Positions 43,381 to 52,425 of a DNA stretch of 64,000 nt are shown here, one piece after another (the stretch's first letter is position 1; every line of letters starts with the position of its first letter). A program made the position numbers and the translations under genes. The stretch lies in assembly GCF_007991755.1 (NCBI RefSeq), contig NZ_BJYY01000007.1, positions 1 through 64,000 of the forward strand, written 5' to 3'. The stretch comes from Cellulomonas aerilata (GTDB lineage: Bacteria; Actinomycetota; Actinomycetes; Actinomycetales; Cellulomonadaceae). The notes under the pieces were generated by a model that saw only the letters and a program-made list of their open reading frames with translations, did not search any database and was not told the DNA's origin.

Positions 43381-44811
43381 GTGGCACGACGCAGGCGCAG
43401 GGGCATGAGCACGAGCACGAGCACGACGGTGGCCCTGGCGGTCGCGCTGGTGCTCGGCACGGCGAGCGGCGTCGCCGCGACGCCCGGTGCCACGACCGGT
43501 CCGCCCGGCACGTCGGCGGCACACCCGGGGCGAGGCTGGGTACCGACGTGGCCGCGACCGGTGGTGGTCTCTCCGGTCACGGGTGACCGGGCCGCCGACG
43601 GACAGCTCGACCTCCCGCGCGTCCCCTGGGAGGGCGGGCCCGCCTACTACGCCCGCTTCGCCGGGCTGAACGAGCGTTGGCAGGACCCCGCGTTCTTCCC
43701 GGTCATGTACTGGGGGGCCTACGTCAACGAGACGGACAAGGCGTGGAACAACGCCGCCAAGGGCATCAACGTCTACGGCGAGGTGTACGCACCCGTACCG
43801 GGCTGGGACGAGAACGCCCGTGCTGCCGGCATCGACCAGATCGGTCACGTGCTCCCGGACGAGGCCGACATGTGGGCCGGCTACGGCCACGCGCGGTGGA
43901 CCGGCAGGTGGGGGTTCCAGGACGGCATCTGCGAGGCACCGGGCGTCGGCTGCTCCCCGGACCTGTTCCGACAGCTGGAGGCCGAGCGTCCCGCCGACGG
44001 TCTGATGCGCTACTACAACGGCGGCAAGGGCATGATGATGTGGATGCCGCCGGAGGTGGCCGCGACGTTCGTGGACGGCGAGTCGTGGCCGGTGGGGGTG
44101 GCGACCACGTCGCTGTACTTCTACTCCGACTGGAACCTGCACGGCGGTGACCCCGCCTGGCCCGGCGAGGCGACGACGTTCCTCGGCGTGCCGAGGGACC
44201 AGGTACGCCGGGCCGCGAACTACGGCGAGGCGGCGATGACCCGCCTGCGCGAGCTCGACGCCCGCGACGGGGAGCGCACGCCGCTCGGGGTGCTGGTCGA
44301 GCTCGGGCAGCAGTCCGGCTCCGTCCCGGGGGACTTCGGGCACGCGTCCATGACCCCGGAGCAGATCGAGGGAGCCGTGTGGTCCTCCCTGATCCACGAG
44401 GCACGACTCGTCGGGTACTTCTCCCACGCCTTCGGGACCCAGCCGACGTCCGACGCGCTCAACCACCCAGCGGGCGACCCCCACTACGACGCCGTCAAGG
44501 CGAAGGTCACCCAGGTCAACGCGCGCGTGGCCGCGCTCGCCCCGGTGCTCAACACCCAGTCCTACGAGTGGGACTTCGGGCCGGGCGTGTCGACGATGCT
44601 GAAGGTCCATGCCGGGTCCGCCTACGTCTTCGCCCAGCAGGCCCGGGCCGCGCACACGTCGGGGACGTACTCGTTCACCCTGCCCCCCGGGGTGACGGGG
44701 ACGACGGTCGAGGTCGTCGGCGAGCGTCGGACGCTGCCCGTGGTGGGCGGCCGGTTCTCCGACACCTTCGCCGCCGAGCACTCGACCCACATCTACCGGG
44801 TGCACCTGTGA
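43381..44811 (+). CDS. Secreted putative glycosidase, paralogue A
   Basis: A 476-aa exported protein. GTG 43381 lies 8 nt after GGAGGAG; alternatives are GTG 43375 and ATG 43405. A signal peptide (ARRRRRG then TVALAVALVLGTASGVAATP) is followed by a catalytic-like domain (about 80-375) and a small C-terminal beta domain (about 385-476). It shares, in order, YYARFAG, DEADMWAGYG (160-167), RRAANYGEA, LVELGQQS (E307), AVWSSLIHEARLVGYFSHAF and the C-terminal LKVHAGSAYVF with the protein at 46971-48317. Conserved acids at strand ends suggest a TIM-barrel glycoside hydrolase, with D160/E161/D163 and E307 as candidates. No CAZy family was recognised. Its place in a glycan cluster suggests trimming or remodelling of the exported polymer. 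Confidence 0.72.
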   Translation: MARRRRRGMSTSTSTTVALAVALVLGTASGVAATPGATTGPPGTSAAHPGRGWVPTWPRPVVVSPVTGDRAADGQLDLPRVPWEGGPAYYARFAGLNERWQDPAFFPVMYWGAYVNETDKAWNNAAKGINVYGEVYAPVPGWDENARAAGIDQIGHVLPDEADMWAGYGHARWTGRWGFQDGICEAPGVGCSPDLFRQLEAERPADGLMRYYNGGKGMMMWMPPEVAATFVDGESWPVGVATTSLYFYSDWNLHGGDPAWPGEATTFLGVPRDQVRRAANYGEAAMTRLRELDARDGERTPLGVLVELGQQSGSVPGDFGHASMTPEQIEGAVWSSLIHEARLVGYFSHAFGTQPTSDALNHPAGDPHYDAVKAKVTQVNARVAALAPVLNTQSYEWDFGPGVSTMLKVHAGSAYVFAQQARAAHTSGTYSFTLPPGVTGTTVEVVGERRTLPVVGGRFSDTFAAEHSTHIYRVHL

Positions 44812-44837
44812 CCTGAGCCGGCCGCAGCCGCCACGCG

Positions 44838-45647
44838 CTACCGCCCGACAGGGCCCCGGGTCCGTCGAGCCGTCGCGGCCCCCGTCCCGAGCAGGGACCC
44901 GGTGCCGTGCCGGAGGACGTCAACGTGCGGCGCCTGCGAGGCGGTCGCCGGCCCGGGCACCGGACCGGTCTCGGGCCGGTCGGACCGGTCGGACCGGTCG
45001 GGCCGGGGCCGGCCGGACCGCGACGTCTCGCGGTACCGGCCGAGGGAGGCGGCCCCGAAGACGAGGACGCCGCCACCGAGGAGCACCACGATCGTGGCGC
45101 GCAGGCGGCTGGAGAACTGCTCCGTCGCGCTCTCCGGCTCGGCCAGGACGAGCGGCGTGAACAGGAACCGGTCGTCCGCCCCGTGGACCGTCTGCAGCTC
45201 ACGCAGCTCGTCCTCCAGGACCGTGCCGACGGCAGCGGTGGTCGCGATGGACTCGGCGGGCGTCGGGCCCACGCCGGTGACGTCGACGACGAACCCGTTG
45301 CCCCCGACCCCGGGGCCGACGGCGAACTCGGTCCCGACACCGGCGGCCTCCAGATGCCTCAGCGTCGACTCCGTCCCCAGCCGTGCCATCAGCGCGTCGG
45401 TCACCAGGTTGGTGTCCGCGGACCGCAGGTACGGGTTGTCACCGTTCAGCGCCGCGAGGTCGGGGTCCGCCTCGAGCTCCTGGGACGACGGGACGTTCGG
45501 GTTCACCAGCGCGTACGTCCCGGTCGACTGGTAGGACCGCGGCGCGAGCTGGAAGACGTACGCGGCTGCCACGAGGGCGACCAGCACGGCGGGTGCGACG
45601 TACCATCGCTGGCGCCACAGCACCCGCAGCACCTCAGTGGGATCCAT
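44838..45647 (-). CDS. Wzz-like polysaccharide chain-length/co-polymerase protein
   Basis: A 269-aa membrane protein with the Wzz/CapA plan: a short cytoplasmic MDPTEVLRVLWRQRWYVAP, TM1 (about 17-33, VLVALVAAAYVFQL), an external domain (about 35-175, SYQSTGTYALVNPN; VVDVTGVGPTPAESIATTAA; EDELRELQTVHG), and TM2 (about 180-200, ATIVVLLGGGVLVFGAASLG). The cytoplasmic tail is Arg/Pro/Ser-rich and has no Tyr cluster or kinase domain. It modulates polymer length together with the polymerase/ligase gene, whose 3' end it overlaps by 14 bp. It is last in the minus-strand operon. Confidence 0.85.
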   Translation of the reverse strand: MDPTEVLRVLWRQRWYVAPAVLVALVAAAYVFQLAPRSYQSTGTYALVNPNVPSSQELEADPDLAALNGDNPYLRSADTNLVTDALMARLGTESTLRHLEAAGVGTEFAVGPGVGGNGFVVDVTGVGPTPAESIATTAAVGTVLEDELRELQTVHGADDRFLFTPLVLAEPESATEQFSSRLRATIVVLLGGGVLVFGAASLGRYRETSRSGRPRPDRSDRSDRPETGPVPGPATASQAPHVDVLRHGTGSLLGTGAATARRTRGPVGR

Positions 45648-46974
45648 CGGGCTCCTCCTCCTGGCGAACCAGCAACCATGCAGCTCCGGACAGGCCCACC
45701 AGCGCGGGGAACGTGAGGGCGAAGACCGGGAACGACAGCGAGTCGAACGTCAGCGAGCAGACCGCACCCGCGAGGGTGCCGGCCGCGAGCGCACCGGCCA
45801 GGCTCCGCAGGCTCGGCGAGCGGGCGGTCCGGGCGGCGTGCAGCCCGGCGAGCCCGGGCAGGACGAGGTAGACGACCGTCCCGACGAGGCCCACCAGTCC
45901 CATGGTGACCAGCGAGTTCAGGTACTGGTTGTCCAGGATGTGCAGCGCGTTGGTGGGCATGTAGTTCCCCGGCCCGAGTCCCAGGACCGGGTGGGCGTCG
46001 ACCATGGCCACGACCCGGGGGTAGTTGCCGAGCCGGGTGGCGATGGACGGGTCGGACGCGTCGGCACCGAGAGCGCCGCCGAGCGTGCTCAGCAGCCCGG
46101 GGACCGACAGGAAGACCGCCGCGAGCACCACGGGGGACGCCACGAGCACCCACCGTCGCGCCGTCCGGGTCAGGAACGGGACGGTCACCCCCACGGCCAC
46201 CGCGAGCCCCAGCACGCCGGAGCGCGAGATGCTGGCCGCCACCGCGAACATCAGGGCCGCGGTCTGGGCCCAGTGCAGCCAGGTGCGGCCCACGTCGTCG
46301 AACACCAGGCGCCAGAGGGACAGCGGCAGCAGCATCGCCGCGACGACACCCAGCTCGATCGGGGAGAAGGCAACACCGGCGACGCGGACCAGCGCACCGC
46401 GGGGCTGGAACGAGGTGTTGCCGCCGTTGTCGGTGAAGCCGGGCATCGCGTACTGCATCCAGTCGACCGGGTTCACCGAGAACACGAACTGGACGATCGC
46501 GAACAGGCAGCAGACGAAGGCGCCGTTCAGCAGCGCTCGCACGCACCGCGCCGCGTCCGCCGCCGACCGGACGCTCTCCGCGCACACCGTGACGAGCGCG
46601 GCGCTGGCGATCACGAGCAGCAGCCAGCGTTCGCCGGCGGCGCGGGTGGTCTCCGTGCTGCCGCCGCTGGCGCCGACGTAGAGCGACGCGGCCGACGCGA
46701 CGGTCGACAGGAGCAGGCAGGAGACCGCGACCCGGCCAGGATGGCGGGCCGCCAGCGGGTCGTGCAGGCCCCACGCCCACGAGGTCAGCCAGAAGGCCGC
46801 GACCAGCAGGGCCAGCAGCATCGGCACGGTGCCGGCCGCGCCGATCGGCTCCACGACGAGGCTGGCGGGGAAGATCCCGATGCTGCAGAGCGTCGCTCGC
46901 AGCAGCAGCGGCACGGGGGAGGCCGTCGGGAGGCGCTGCGTGGCCGTGGCCACCTGCGCGGGTGCGGCGGTCAC
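45634..46974 (-). CDS. O-antigen ligase/polymerase family protein
   Basis: A 446-aa integral membrane protein with about 11-12 helices. GTG at 46974 forms a GTGA overlap with the upstream glycosidase-like gene. The Wzy_C/WaaL-type region is clear: LMFAVAASISRSGVLGLAVA, RWVLVASPVVLAAVFLSVPG, then the large periplasmic loop ending VVAMVDAHPVLGLGPGNYMP with the His typical of these enzymes, and YLNSLVTMGLVGLVGTVVYL. It would polymerise repeat units or ligate the finished chain to an acceptor. Its neighbour is the Wzz-like protein. Confidence 0.88.
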   Translation of the reverse strand: MTAAPAQVATATQRLPTASPVPLLLRATLCSIGIFPASLVVEPIGAAGTVPMLLALLVAAFWLTSWAWGLHDPLAARHPGRVAVSCLLLSTVASAASLYVGASGGSTETTRAAGERWLLLVIASAALVTVCAESVRSAADAARCVRALLNGAFVCCLFAIVQFVFSVNPVDWMQYAMPGFTDNGGNTSFQPRGALVRVAGVAFSPIELGVVAAMLLPLSLWRLVFDDVGRTWLHWAQTAALMFAVAASISRSGVLGLAVAVGVTVPFLTRTARRWVLVASPVVLAAVFLSVPGLLSTLGGALGADASDPSIATRLGNYPRVVAMVDAHPVLGLGPGNYMPTNALHILDNQYLNSLVTMGLVGLVGTVVYLVLPGLAGLHAARTARSPSLRSLAGALAAGTLAGAVCSLTFDSLSFPVFALTFPALVGLSGAAWLLVRQEEEPDGSH

Positions 46975-48317
46975 GGTGCGGAGCACCCCCGGGACGCACC
47001 CGGTGCGTGTGCGTAGCGGTACAGGTGGACCGCCTCCCCGTCGGCGAAGTGGTCGTCGAACGCGCCGTCGACCAGCGCCAGCTCCCTGTCCTCGCCGAGG
47101 ACCGTGACCGGCCCGTCGGTGGCGCACCGCAGCCGGAACGTCACGTCGACACCCCGGTGGTCGGTCGCGGCGGCGAGCAGGTACTGCTCCCCGCCGTGGA
47201 CCTTGACGGCGGTGTCCACCGGCCCGTCCGCCGCCACCGCTCCGTCCAGGAACGGGGCGGTGAGCGCCGGCGCGAGCTCGACGAGCTGGCGGTTCACCTC
47301 GACCACCCAGGGGCGGACGTCGTCGCCGCACGGCTCGCGCAGCAGGTGGAAGGACTCGCAGTCGCCGCCGAAGCTGTGGTTGAAGTAGACGATCCCGCGC
47401 GCGCCGTGGATCACGCTGCTCCAGACCGCGGCGCGGACCTGGGGTCCGGTGATGGTGGGGGCGTCGTCCTCCGAGGCCGGGTGCCCCAGCTCGACGAACG
47501 CCCAGACGGGCTTGCTCCCCGCCGGCTCGACCAACGAGCGCACCCGCTCCACCGTCCAGCCGTAGTTGGCCGCCCGCCGGCACTCGGCCGGGGCCAGGTC
47601 CCGTCCGCCGCCGACGACGGCGCCGCCCTCGTCGGCACGGCAGATGTTCGGGTCCGTGAACCAGTAGGTGTCGGCGGAGACGACGTCCTGGTGGTCGTTG
47701 ACGAAGCGGCGCGCCTCGGCGTCGTCGAGCCAGAACACGACGCCCTTGCCGTAGTTGGCGTAGGTGAGGCCCGCCTGCGGCAGGCCCGAGCGGAGCGTCT
47801 GCTGGATCGTGTGGCCGCAGCCGGTGGTGCCGGTGACCGGCGTGCAGACCTCGCCCTGCCCTGGCCACAGGCCCGTCCATGGCGCGTCGCCCGGTCCCGC
47901 CCACATGTCCACCTCGTCGGCCAGGACGAATCCGTCGGCCAGCGCGTCGTCGCGCCCCACCATGGCCGCCATGCCGCTGCCCTCGAGCACGGACAGGTCG
48001 GAGTTCGCCGTCAGGTCGACGTACGTGGTGAGCCCGGCCTGCCGGTCGAGCGCGACGTCACCGGCGTCCACGACGCTCTCCAGCCACACCCCGACCGGGA
48101 ACCAGTCGTGCTGCGCAGGCAGGGTCGGCCCGAACCGCGCGTAGTAGTCGGGCCCGCCGTCGACGGCCCGCCAGGACGGTCGGGTGCGCGAGGGCGCACC
48201 GCTCGACGGCGGTCCGCTGCCGGGCGACGGATCGGCCGGGACCGTGCAGGCGACCAGCGCGAGGGCGAGGGCGAGAGCAAGGGCGGCCGGGAGGGTCCGG
48301 CGCGATCGCGCCCTCAC
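46971..48317 (-). CDS. Secreted putative glycosidase, paralogue B (lipoprotein)
   Basis: A 448-aa exported protein, GTG start in a GTGA overlap. The leader RARSRRTLPAALALALALAL ends in a lipobox-like LVAC, so it is probably a lipoprotein. It aligns end to end with paralogue A at 43381: YYARFGP, VLADEVDMWAGPG (D134/E135/D137), RRAANYG, AFVELGHPAS (E276), AVWSSVIHGARGIVYFNHSF and a C-terminal VKVHGGEQYLLAA beta domain. The conserved acids suggest a TIM-barrel hydrolase. It lies between glycosyltransferase and polymerase genes with overlaps on both sides, so it is made with the polymerisation machinery. Confidence 0.75.
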   Translation of the reverse strand: MRARSRRTLPAALALALALALVACTVPADPSPGSGPPSSGAPSRTRPSWRAVDGGPDYYARFGPTLPAQHDWFPVGVWLESVVDAGDVALDRQAGLTTYVDLTANSDLSVLEGSGMAAMVGRDDALADGFVLADEVDMWAGPGDAPWTGLWPGQGEVCTPVTGTTGCGHTIQQTLRSGLPQAGLTYANYGKGVVFWLDDAEARRFVNDHQDVVSADTYWFTDPNICRADEGGAVVGGGRDLAPAECRRAANYGWTVERVRSLVEPAGSKPVWAFVELGHPASEDDAPTITGPQVRAAVWSSVIHGARGIVYFNHSFGGDCESFHLLREPCGDDVRPWVVEVNRQLVELAPALTAPFLDGAVAADGPVDTAVKVHGGEQYLLAAATDHRGVDVTFRLRCATDGPVTVLGEDRELALVDGAFDDHFADGEAVHLYRYAHAPGASRGCSAP

Positions 48318-50566
48318 GTGCCGCTCCCCGCGGCGCAGGTGCGCTCGACGAGCTCCAGCAGCGTGCGCGCGCTGCGCTCGCTGGCGAAGGCCGACTCCAC
48401 GTGGCGGCGCGCGCTCGTGCCGAGCGTCGTCGCGAGCGTGGGGTCGTCGGCGAGCCGGCCGACGGCCGCCGCGATGCTCCCGGGGTCACCAGGCGTCGCC
48501 AGCAGCCCGGTCCGGCCGTCCTCGACCAGGGCGCGCACCCCGCCGCCGTCGCACACCACGACGGGCAGGCACAGCGCCATGGCCTCCATGATCGCGACGC
48601 CGAGCGGCTCGGCGTGGCTGGCGAGCGCGAAGACGTGAGCGGACTCCAGCTGCGCGCGGACGTCGTCCTCGCCGACCGTGCCCAGCAGCCGGACCCGGTC
48701 GCCGAGCCGCAGGCGTGCGATCTCGCGCTCGAGCTCGCGTCGGTAGCCGGCTCCACCGTGCTCGTCCTCGCCCGCGACGACGAGCCGGACGTCACGCCCG
48801 GCGTCGGCGAGGGCGCGGACCGCGCGGACGAGGTCGACGTGCCCCTTGCTCGGGTTGAGCCGCCCGCAGCTGACGATGCGCAGCGGGCCGCCCGACCGGC
48901 ACGGCACGTACGGGCGCGTGCGGACGAACCGGCCCGGGTCGATGCCCATCGGCGCGACCGCGAGCGTCGCGGGCAGGTCGCCGTCGAGCGCCTGGACCAC
49001 GTCGCGGTGCAACGGGTCGGTGATGACGAGCCCGAAGGAGGCGTGGCGCCACTTGCCACGCTGGTTCCCCCCGTAGTCGGCCAACGGTCCGTGCAGCGAC
49101 AGGCTGTAGGTGGGGCCGCCGAGCAGACGGGCGAAGGTGGCCACCTGGGCTGCGCCGGCGCACGAGTGCACGTGGACGTGCGGCAGGCCCTCGCGGCGGG
49201 CGAGCACGGCCAGCCGCGCACCGGCGAGCAGCAGGGCACCGGCGCGCACCGGCCCCTCGGCGGCCGTGACCGTGCCGAGCTCCCGGACGACATCGCGACT
49301 TCGCCCGGAGCGGACCGCGCGGACACCGACCACGACGCCGTCCATCGCGGCGCCCGGGGACCAGTCGGTCAGGTAGCGGGTACGGGCGGCGGCCGGCGCG
49401 GCCCAGGCGTGCACACCGGTGGTCCCGGTCGGGCGCCGCGTCGACAGGAGCACCGGTCTGGCCCCCGATCGCCGCAGCGCCTCCAGCTCACGCCAGAAGA
49501 ACCCGTGCGTCTGCCCGGGGAACTCCGGCACGAGGTAGCCGAAGGTGGCCGGCGGGGAGCCGCCTGCCCCGTCGGCCCGGGCCAGGCGGTCCCAGGACGA
49601 CGGCGTCAGGACCGCCCGCAGCGCGCGTCGGTGCGCGGGACGGCGCACCCGGAGGAGCTCGGCGAGGACGACCACGACGCGGAAGGCGGCGGCGTACGGC
49701 CTGGACCGGAACCTGCGGACGTAGCGCACGCGGTTGACCGAGGACAGCGCGGTGAGCCCGGGCGAGGTACCCGAGCCGCCTCCGGCGTGGACGACCACGG
49801 CGGCCGGCTCGTACCAGATGCTCGATCCCGCATCGCGGGCCCGGCGGCAGTACTCGGTCTCCTCCGAGTACAGGAAGTACCGCTCGTGCCAGGGGCCGAG
49901 CGACCGGGCCAGCGACGAGCGGACGAGCAGCGCCGCGCCGGTGGCCCAGGCCACCGGGTGCGGACGGCCGTAGGCCTCGTCCCGCAGCACGGTCTCCGAC
50001 AGCCAGGCCGGACGCCTCCGGTGCCACCGACCGCCGACGAGGGCGTCGCCCAGGGTGCCCAGCAACGACGGCTCGCGGCGCAGCGACCGGGAGAGCGCAC
50101 CGGTGCGGTCGAGCATCCGTGGCACCACGATCCCCGCCGGGCCGGCGTCCAGGCGTCGCAGCAGCGCCGCGATGCTGCCGGGCTGCAGCACCAGGTCGGC
50201 ATTGAGCACCAGCACGGCCCGGCACTCCCCGAGGTGCTCCACGCCGACGTTGATGCCGCCCGCGTACCCGAGGTTCTCCCGGAGGCCGACCGTCACGACG
50301 TCGGGGTGCGCGCTCCGCACCACGTCGAGCGTGCCGTCCCGCGAGCCGTTGTCGACGACCACGACGCGCAGGGACACGGTCGCCGTCTCGCCGCGCACCG
50401 AGGTCAGCACCGCGTCGACGTCGGCGGCGCTCCGGTGGGTCACCACGACGACCCCGACGTCCACCGGGGTGCCCGGCGGTGCGAAGCCGCGGGGATGAGC
50501 GTCCGTCCGCGCCGCGTGACCGCCGGGGGCACGCGGTGGGACGACGGTCGTCCCGGGGCCCGTCAC
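48314..50566 (-). CDS. Bimodular glycosyltransferase (GT2-GT4 fusion)
   Basis: A 750-aa protein; GTG 50566 in a GTGA overlap. The N-terminal GT2 module (about 30-360) has VGVVVVTHRSAADVDAVLTS, LRVVVVDNGSRDGTLDVVRS, NLGYAGGINVGVEHL, AVLVLNADLVLQPGS, and the acceptor-side YFLYSEETEYCRRARDAG, all typical of rhamnosyltransferase-like GT2 enzymes. The C-terminal GT4 module (about 370-750) has VPEFPGQTHGFFWRELEALR, GPLRIVSCGRLNPSKGHVDL, DDVRAQLESAHVFALASHAE and PLGVAIMEAMALCLPVVVCD, with the EX7E acids. The two activities would act in sequence on one acceptor. The N-terminal module is a close paralogue of that in the next gene. Confidence 0.88.
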   Translation of the reverse strand: MTGPGTTVVPPRAPGGHAARTDAHPRGFAPPGTPVDVGVVVVTHRSAADVDAVLTSVRGETATVSLRVVVVDNGSRDGTLDVVRSAHPDVVTVGLRENLGYAGGINVGVEHLGECRAVLVLNADLVLQPGSIAALLRRLDAGPAGIVVPRMLDRTGALSRSLRREPSLLGTLGDALVGGRWHRRRPAWLSETVLRDEAYGRPHPVAWATGAALLVRSSLARSLGPWHERYFLYSEETEYCRRARDAGSSIWYEPAAVVVHAGGGSGTSPGLTALSSVNRVRYVRRFRSRPYAAAFRVVVVLAELLRVRRPAHRRALRAVLTPSSWDRLARADGAGGSPPATFGYLVPEFPGQTHGFFWRELEALRRSGARPVLLSTRRPTGTTGVHAWAAPAAARTRYLTDWSPGAAMDGVVVGVRAVRSGRSRDVVRELGTVTAAEGPVRAGALLLAGARLAVLARREGLPHVHVHSCAGAAQVATFARLLGGPTYSLSLHGPLADYGGNQRGKWRHASFGLVITDPLHRDVVQALDGDLPATLAVAPMGIDPGRFVRTRPYVPCRSGGPLRIVSCGRLNPSKGHVDLVRAVRALADAGRDVRLVVAGEDEHGGAGYRRELEREIARLRLGDRVRLLGTVGEDDVRAQLESAHVFALASHAEPLGVAIMEAMALCLPVVVCDGGGVRALVEDGRTGLLATPGDPGSIAAAVGRLADDPTLATTLGTSARRHVESAFASERSARTLLELVERTCAAGSGT

Positions 50567-52425
50567 GCGCGCGTGCTCTCGTCGCGCTCCCACGGTCGAG
50601 GGCTGCGCCCGTGACGCCGGGCGCGTGCCAGGGTGACCAGTGCGGCATACACGACCGCGTCGACCACCGCTCCCGGGCTCCGCATCGTGCCGGCCACCTC
50701 GATCAGGGTGCGGCGGGTCGACGACCGACCGGTCGAGCCGATCAGCGCGCGGATCTCGGCGTTGCCGCGGTAGGTGCGGCCCAGCACCGCGAGCAGGCTG
50801 CGCGTGGTGCGAGGTGCCGCCACCCGTACCGGGGGAGCAGCGACCACCACCTTCTCCTCGGGGCCGAACAGCTCGTCGACCCACAGGTCGTCGGCCAGCA
50901 GGGTGGGGAAGCTCCCGAGGCGGGCGTGACCCTCCTCGGAGAGTCCGTACACGCCGGCACCCCACAGCGCGCGGCCCGTCGAGGCGAGCCCCCGCCGGGT
51001 GCGGTGGTACGCGCGGACCGCCGCGGACGCTCCGGTGACGTCCGTCTCGGCGGGCGGGCGGGCGGCGAGCCAGAGGCCCACGGACAGGGCGCGCAGGGTC
51101 GCCTCCACGGCCGCCGGCTCGAGGCGCACGTCGGCGTCGACGTACATCCGCGGATGCGCCCGGGCCGCCTCGTCGCCGGCGTTCAGCGCGGCGGGCTTGG
51201 AGCTCTCCGCCAGCTCCAGCACGCGCACCCCGGGGAAGCCGCGTGCGATGTCAGCGGTGGCGTCGGTGCAGCCGTTGCAGACGACCACGACCTCGACCCC
51301 CACCGCCTTGGCCCACCCGGCGATCGGCGCGAGTGCGTGCGCGATGACCGCCGCCTCGTCGTGGGCCGGGATGATGACGGCGCCCCGGACCGCCGTCGAC
51401 GCGTGCGCCGTCGCGTCCGGGGCGGGCACGTCGTCGGACGCCGGGACGGCGAGCGGGAGCGGGGGACGGGCACGGCGGGCGCGCGGCAGCGACTCCCGCC
51501 TCGGGGGCACGAGCAGAGCCTCCAGCGCCGAGCGGTGCCCGGGGTCCCGGACCCGTGCCAGCGAGGCGGCGGCGGTCACCGCGAGGGTGGCGGCGGCCGC
51601 GGACCACGAGCAGTGCTTGCGCGCGTAGCGGACCCGGTTCACCTGCAGCAGCGCGGTCAGCGACGGCGAGCGCCCGGAGCCGCCGGCCTCGTGCCGGACC
51701 CGGGCGGCCGGCTCGAACCAGACCTCCCACCCCGCGGAGCGGGCCCGCCTGCAGTAGTCGGTCTCCTCCGAGTACAGGAAGAACCGCTCGTCCCACGAGC
51801 CGACCGACGCCACCACGTCGGAGCGGATGAGCATGGCGGCGCCGGTACCCCAGTCGACCGGGTGCGGCCACGTGTAGCAGGCGGGGTCGCGCACGGTCTC
51901 GGAGAGCCACGCGGGTCGGTCCCCGAGGTGGCGGCCCAGGACGGCGTCCCCCAACGCCCGGGTGACCGACGGCTCCCGGCGCAGCGAGTGCGACGTCGTG
52001 CCGTCACCGTCGAGCAGGAGCGGCAGGACGATCCCCGCCTGCGGGCGGTCCAACCGGCGCAGGAGCGCACGCACGGCCCCCGGCTCGACCACGAGGTCGG
52101 CGTTGAGGACGAGGACCGCGTCGACCCCGTCCAGGTGCTGCAGACCGAGGTTGATCCCACCGGCGTACCCGAGGTTCCCGGGTGCGGGGACCGTGAGGAC
52201 GTCGGGGTGGGCGCGGGTGCGGGCCAGCGTGCCGTCGGACGAGTCGTTGTCCACCACGACGACGCGCATGGCGACGTCACCGGCCTCGCCGCGCAGGCTC
52301 TCCACCAGGCGGTCGACGTGCGACTCGTTGTCGTGGGTGACGACCAGGACGCCGAGCGCCGCGTCGGCGTCGTGCGGGGCGAAGCGGGCGGCGGGCGCCG
52401 GCGGGCGCTCCAGCTGCGCGGTCAC
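50563..52425 (-). CDS. Bimodular glycosyltransferase (GT2-GT2 fusion)
   Basis: A 620-aa protein; GTG 52425 in a GTGA overlap. Module 1 (about 15-330): LGVLVVTHDNESHVDRLVES, MRVVVVDNDSSDGTLARTRA, NLGYAGGINLGLQHL, AVLVLNADLVVEPGA and FFLYSEETDYCRRARSAG. Module 2 (about 350-600): RGAVIIPAHDEAAVIAHALA, VEVVVVCNGCTDATADIARG, PRMYVDADVRLEPAAVEATL (DAD metal site) and PTLLADDLWVDELFG. Module 1 is nearly the same as the first module of the downstream GT2-GT4 protein, so the two genes arose by tandem duplication with exchange of the second module. Both should act on the same glycan. Confidence 0.88.
   Translation of the reverse strand: MTAQLERPPAPAARFAPHDADAALGVLVVTHDNESHVDRLVESLRGEAGDVAMRVVVVDNDSSDGTLARTRAHPDVLTVPAPGNLGYAGGINLGLQHLDGVDAVLVLNADLVVEPGAVRALLRRLDRPQAGIVLPLLLDGDGTTSHSLRREPSVTRALGDAVLGRHLGDRPAWLSETVRDPACYTWPHPVDWGTGAAMLIRSDVVASVGSWDERFFLYSEETDYCRRARSAGWEVWFEPAARVRHEAGGSGRSPSLTALLQVNRVRYARKHCSWSAAAATLAVTAAASLARVRDPGHRSALEALLVPPRRESLPRARRARPPLPLAVPASDDVPAPDATAHASTAVRGAVIIPAHDEAAVIAHALAPIAGWAKAVGVEVVVVCNGCTDATADIARGFPGVRVLELAESSKPAALNAGDEAARAHPRMYVDADVRLEPAAVEATLRALSVGLWLAARPPAETDVTGASAAVRAYHRTRRGLASTGRALWGAGVYGLSEEGHARLGSFPTLLADDLWVDELFGPEEKVVVAAPPVRVAAPRTTRSLLAVLGRTYRGNAEIRALIGSTGRSSTRRTLIEVAGTMRSPGAVVDAVVYAALVTLARARRHGRSPRPWERDESTRA

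Noticed and set aside
44838-44850. GGGCGGTAG on the minus strand, resembling a JUMPstart/ops element of polysaccharide operons
   Set aside because: It is simply the last codons and stop of the Wzz-like gene, at the 3' end of the operon and not in a leader.
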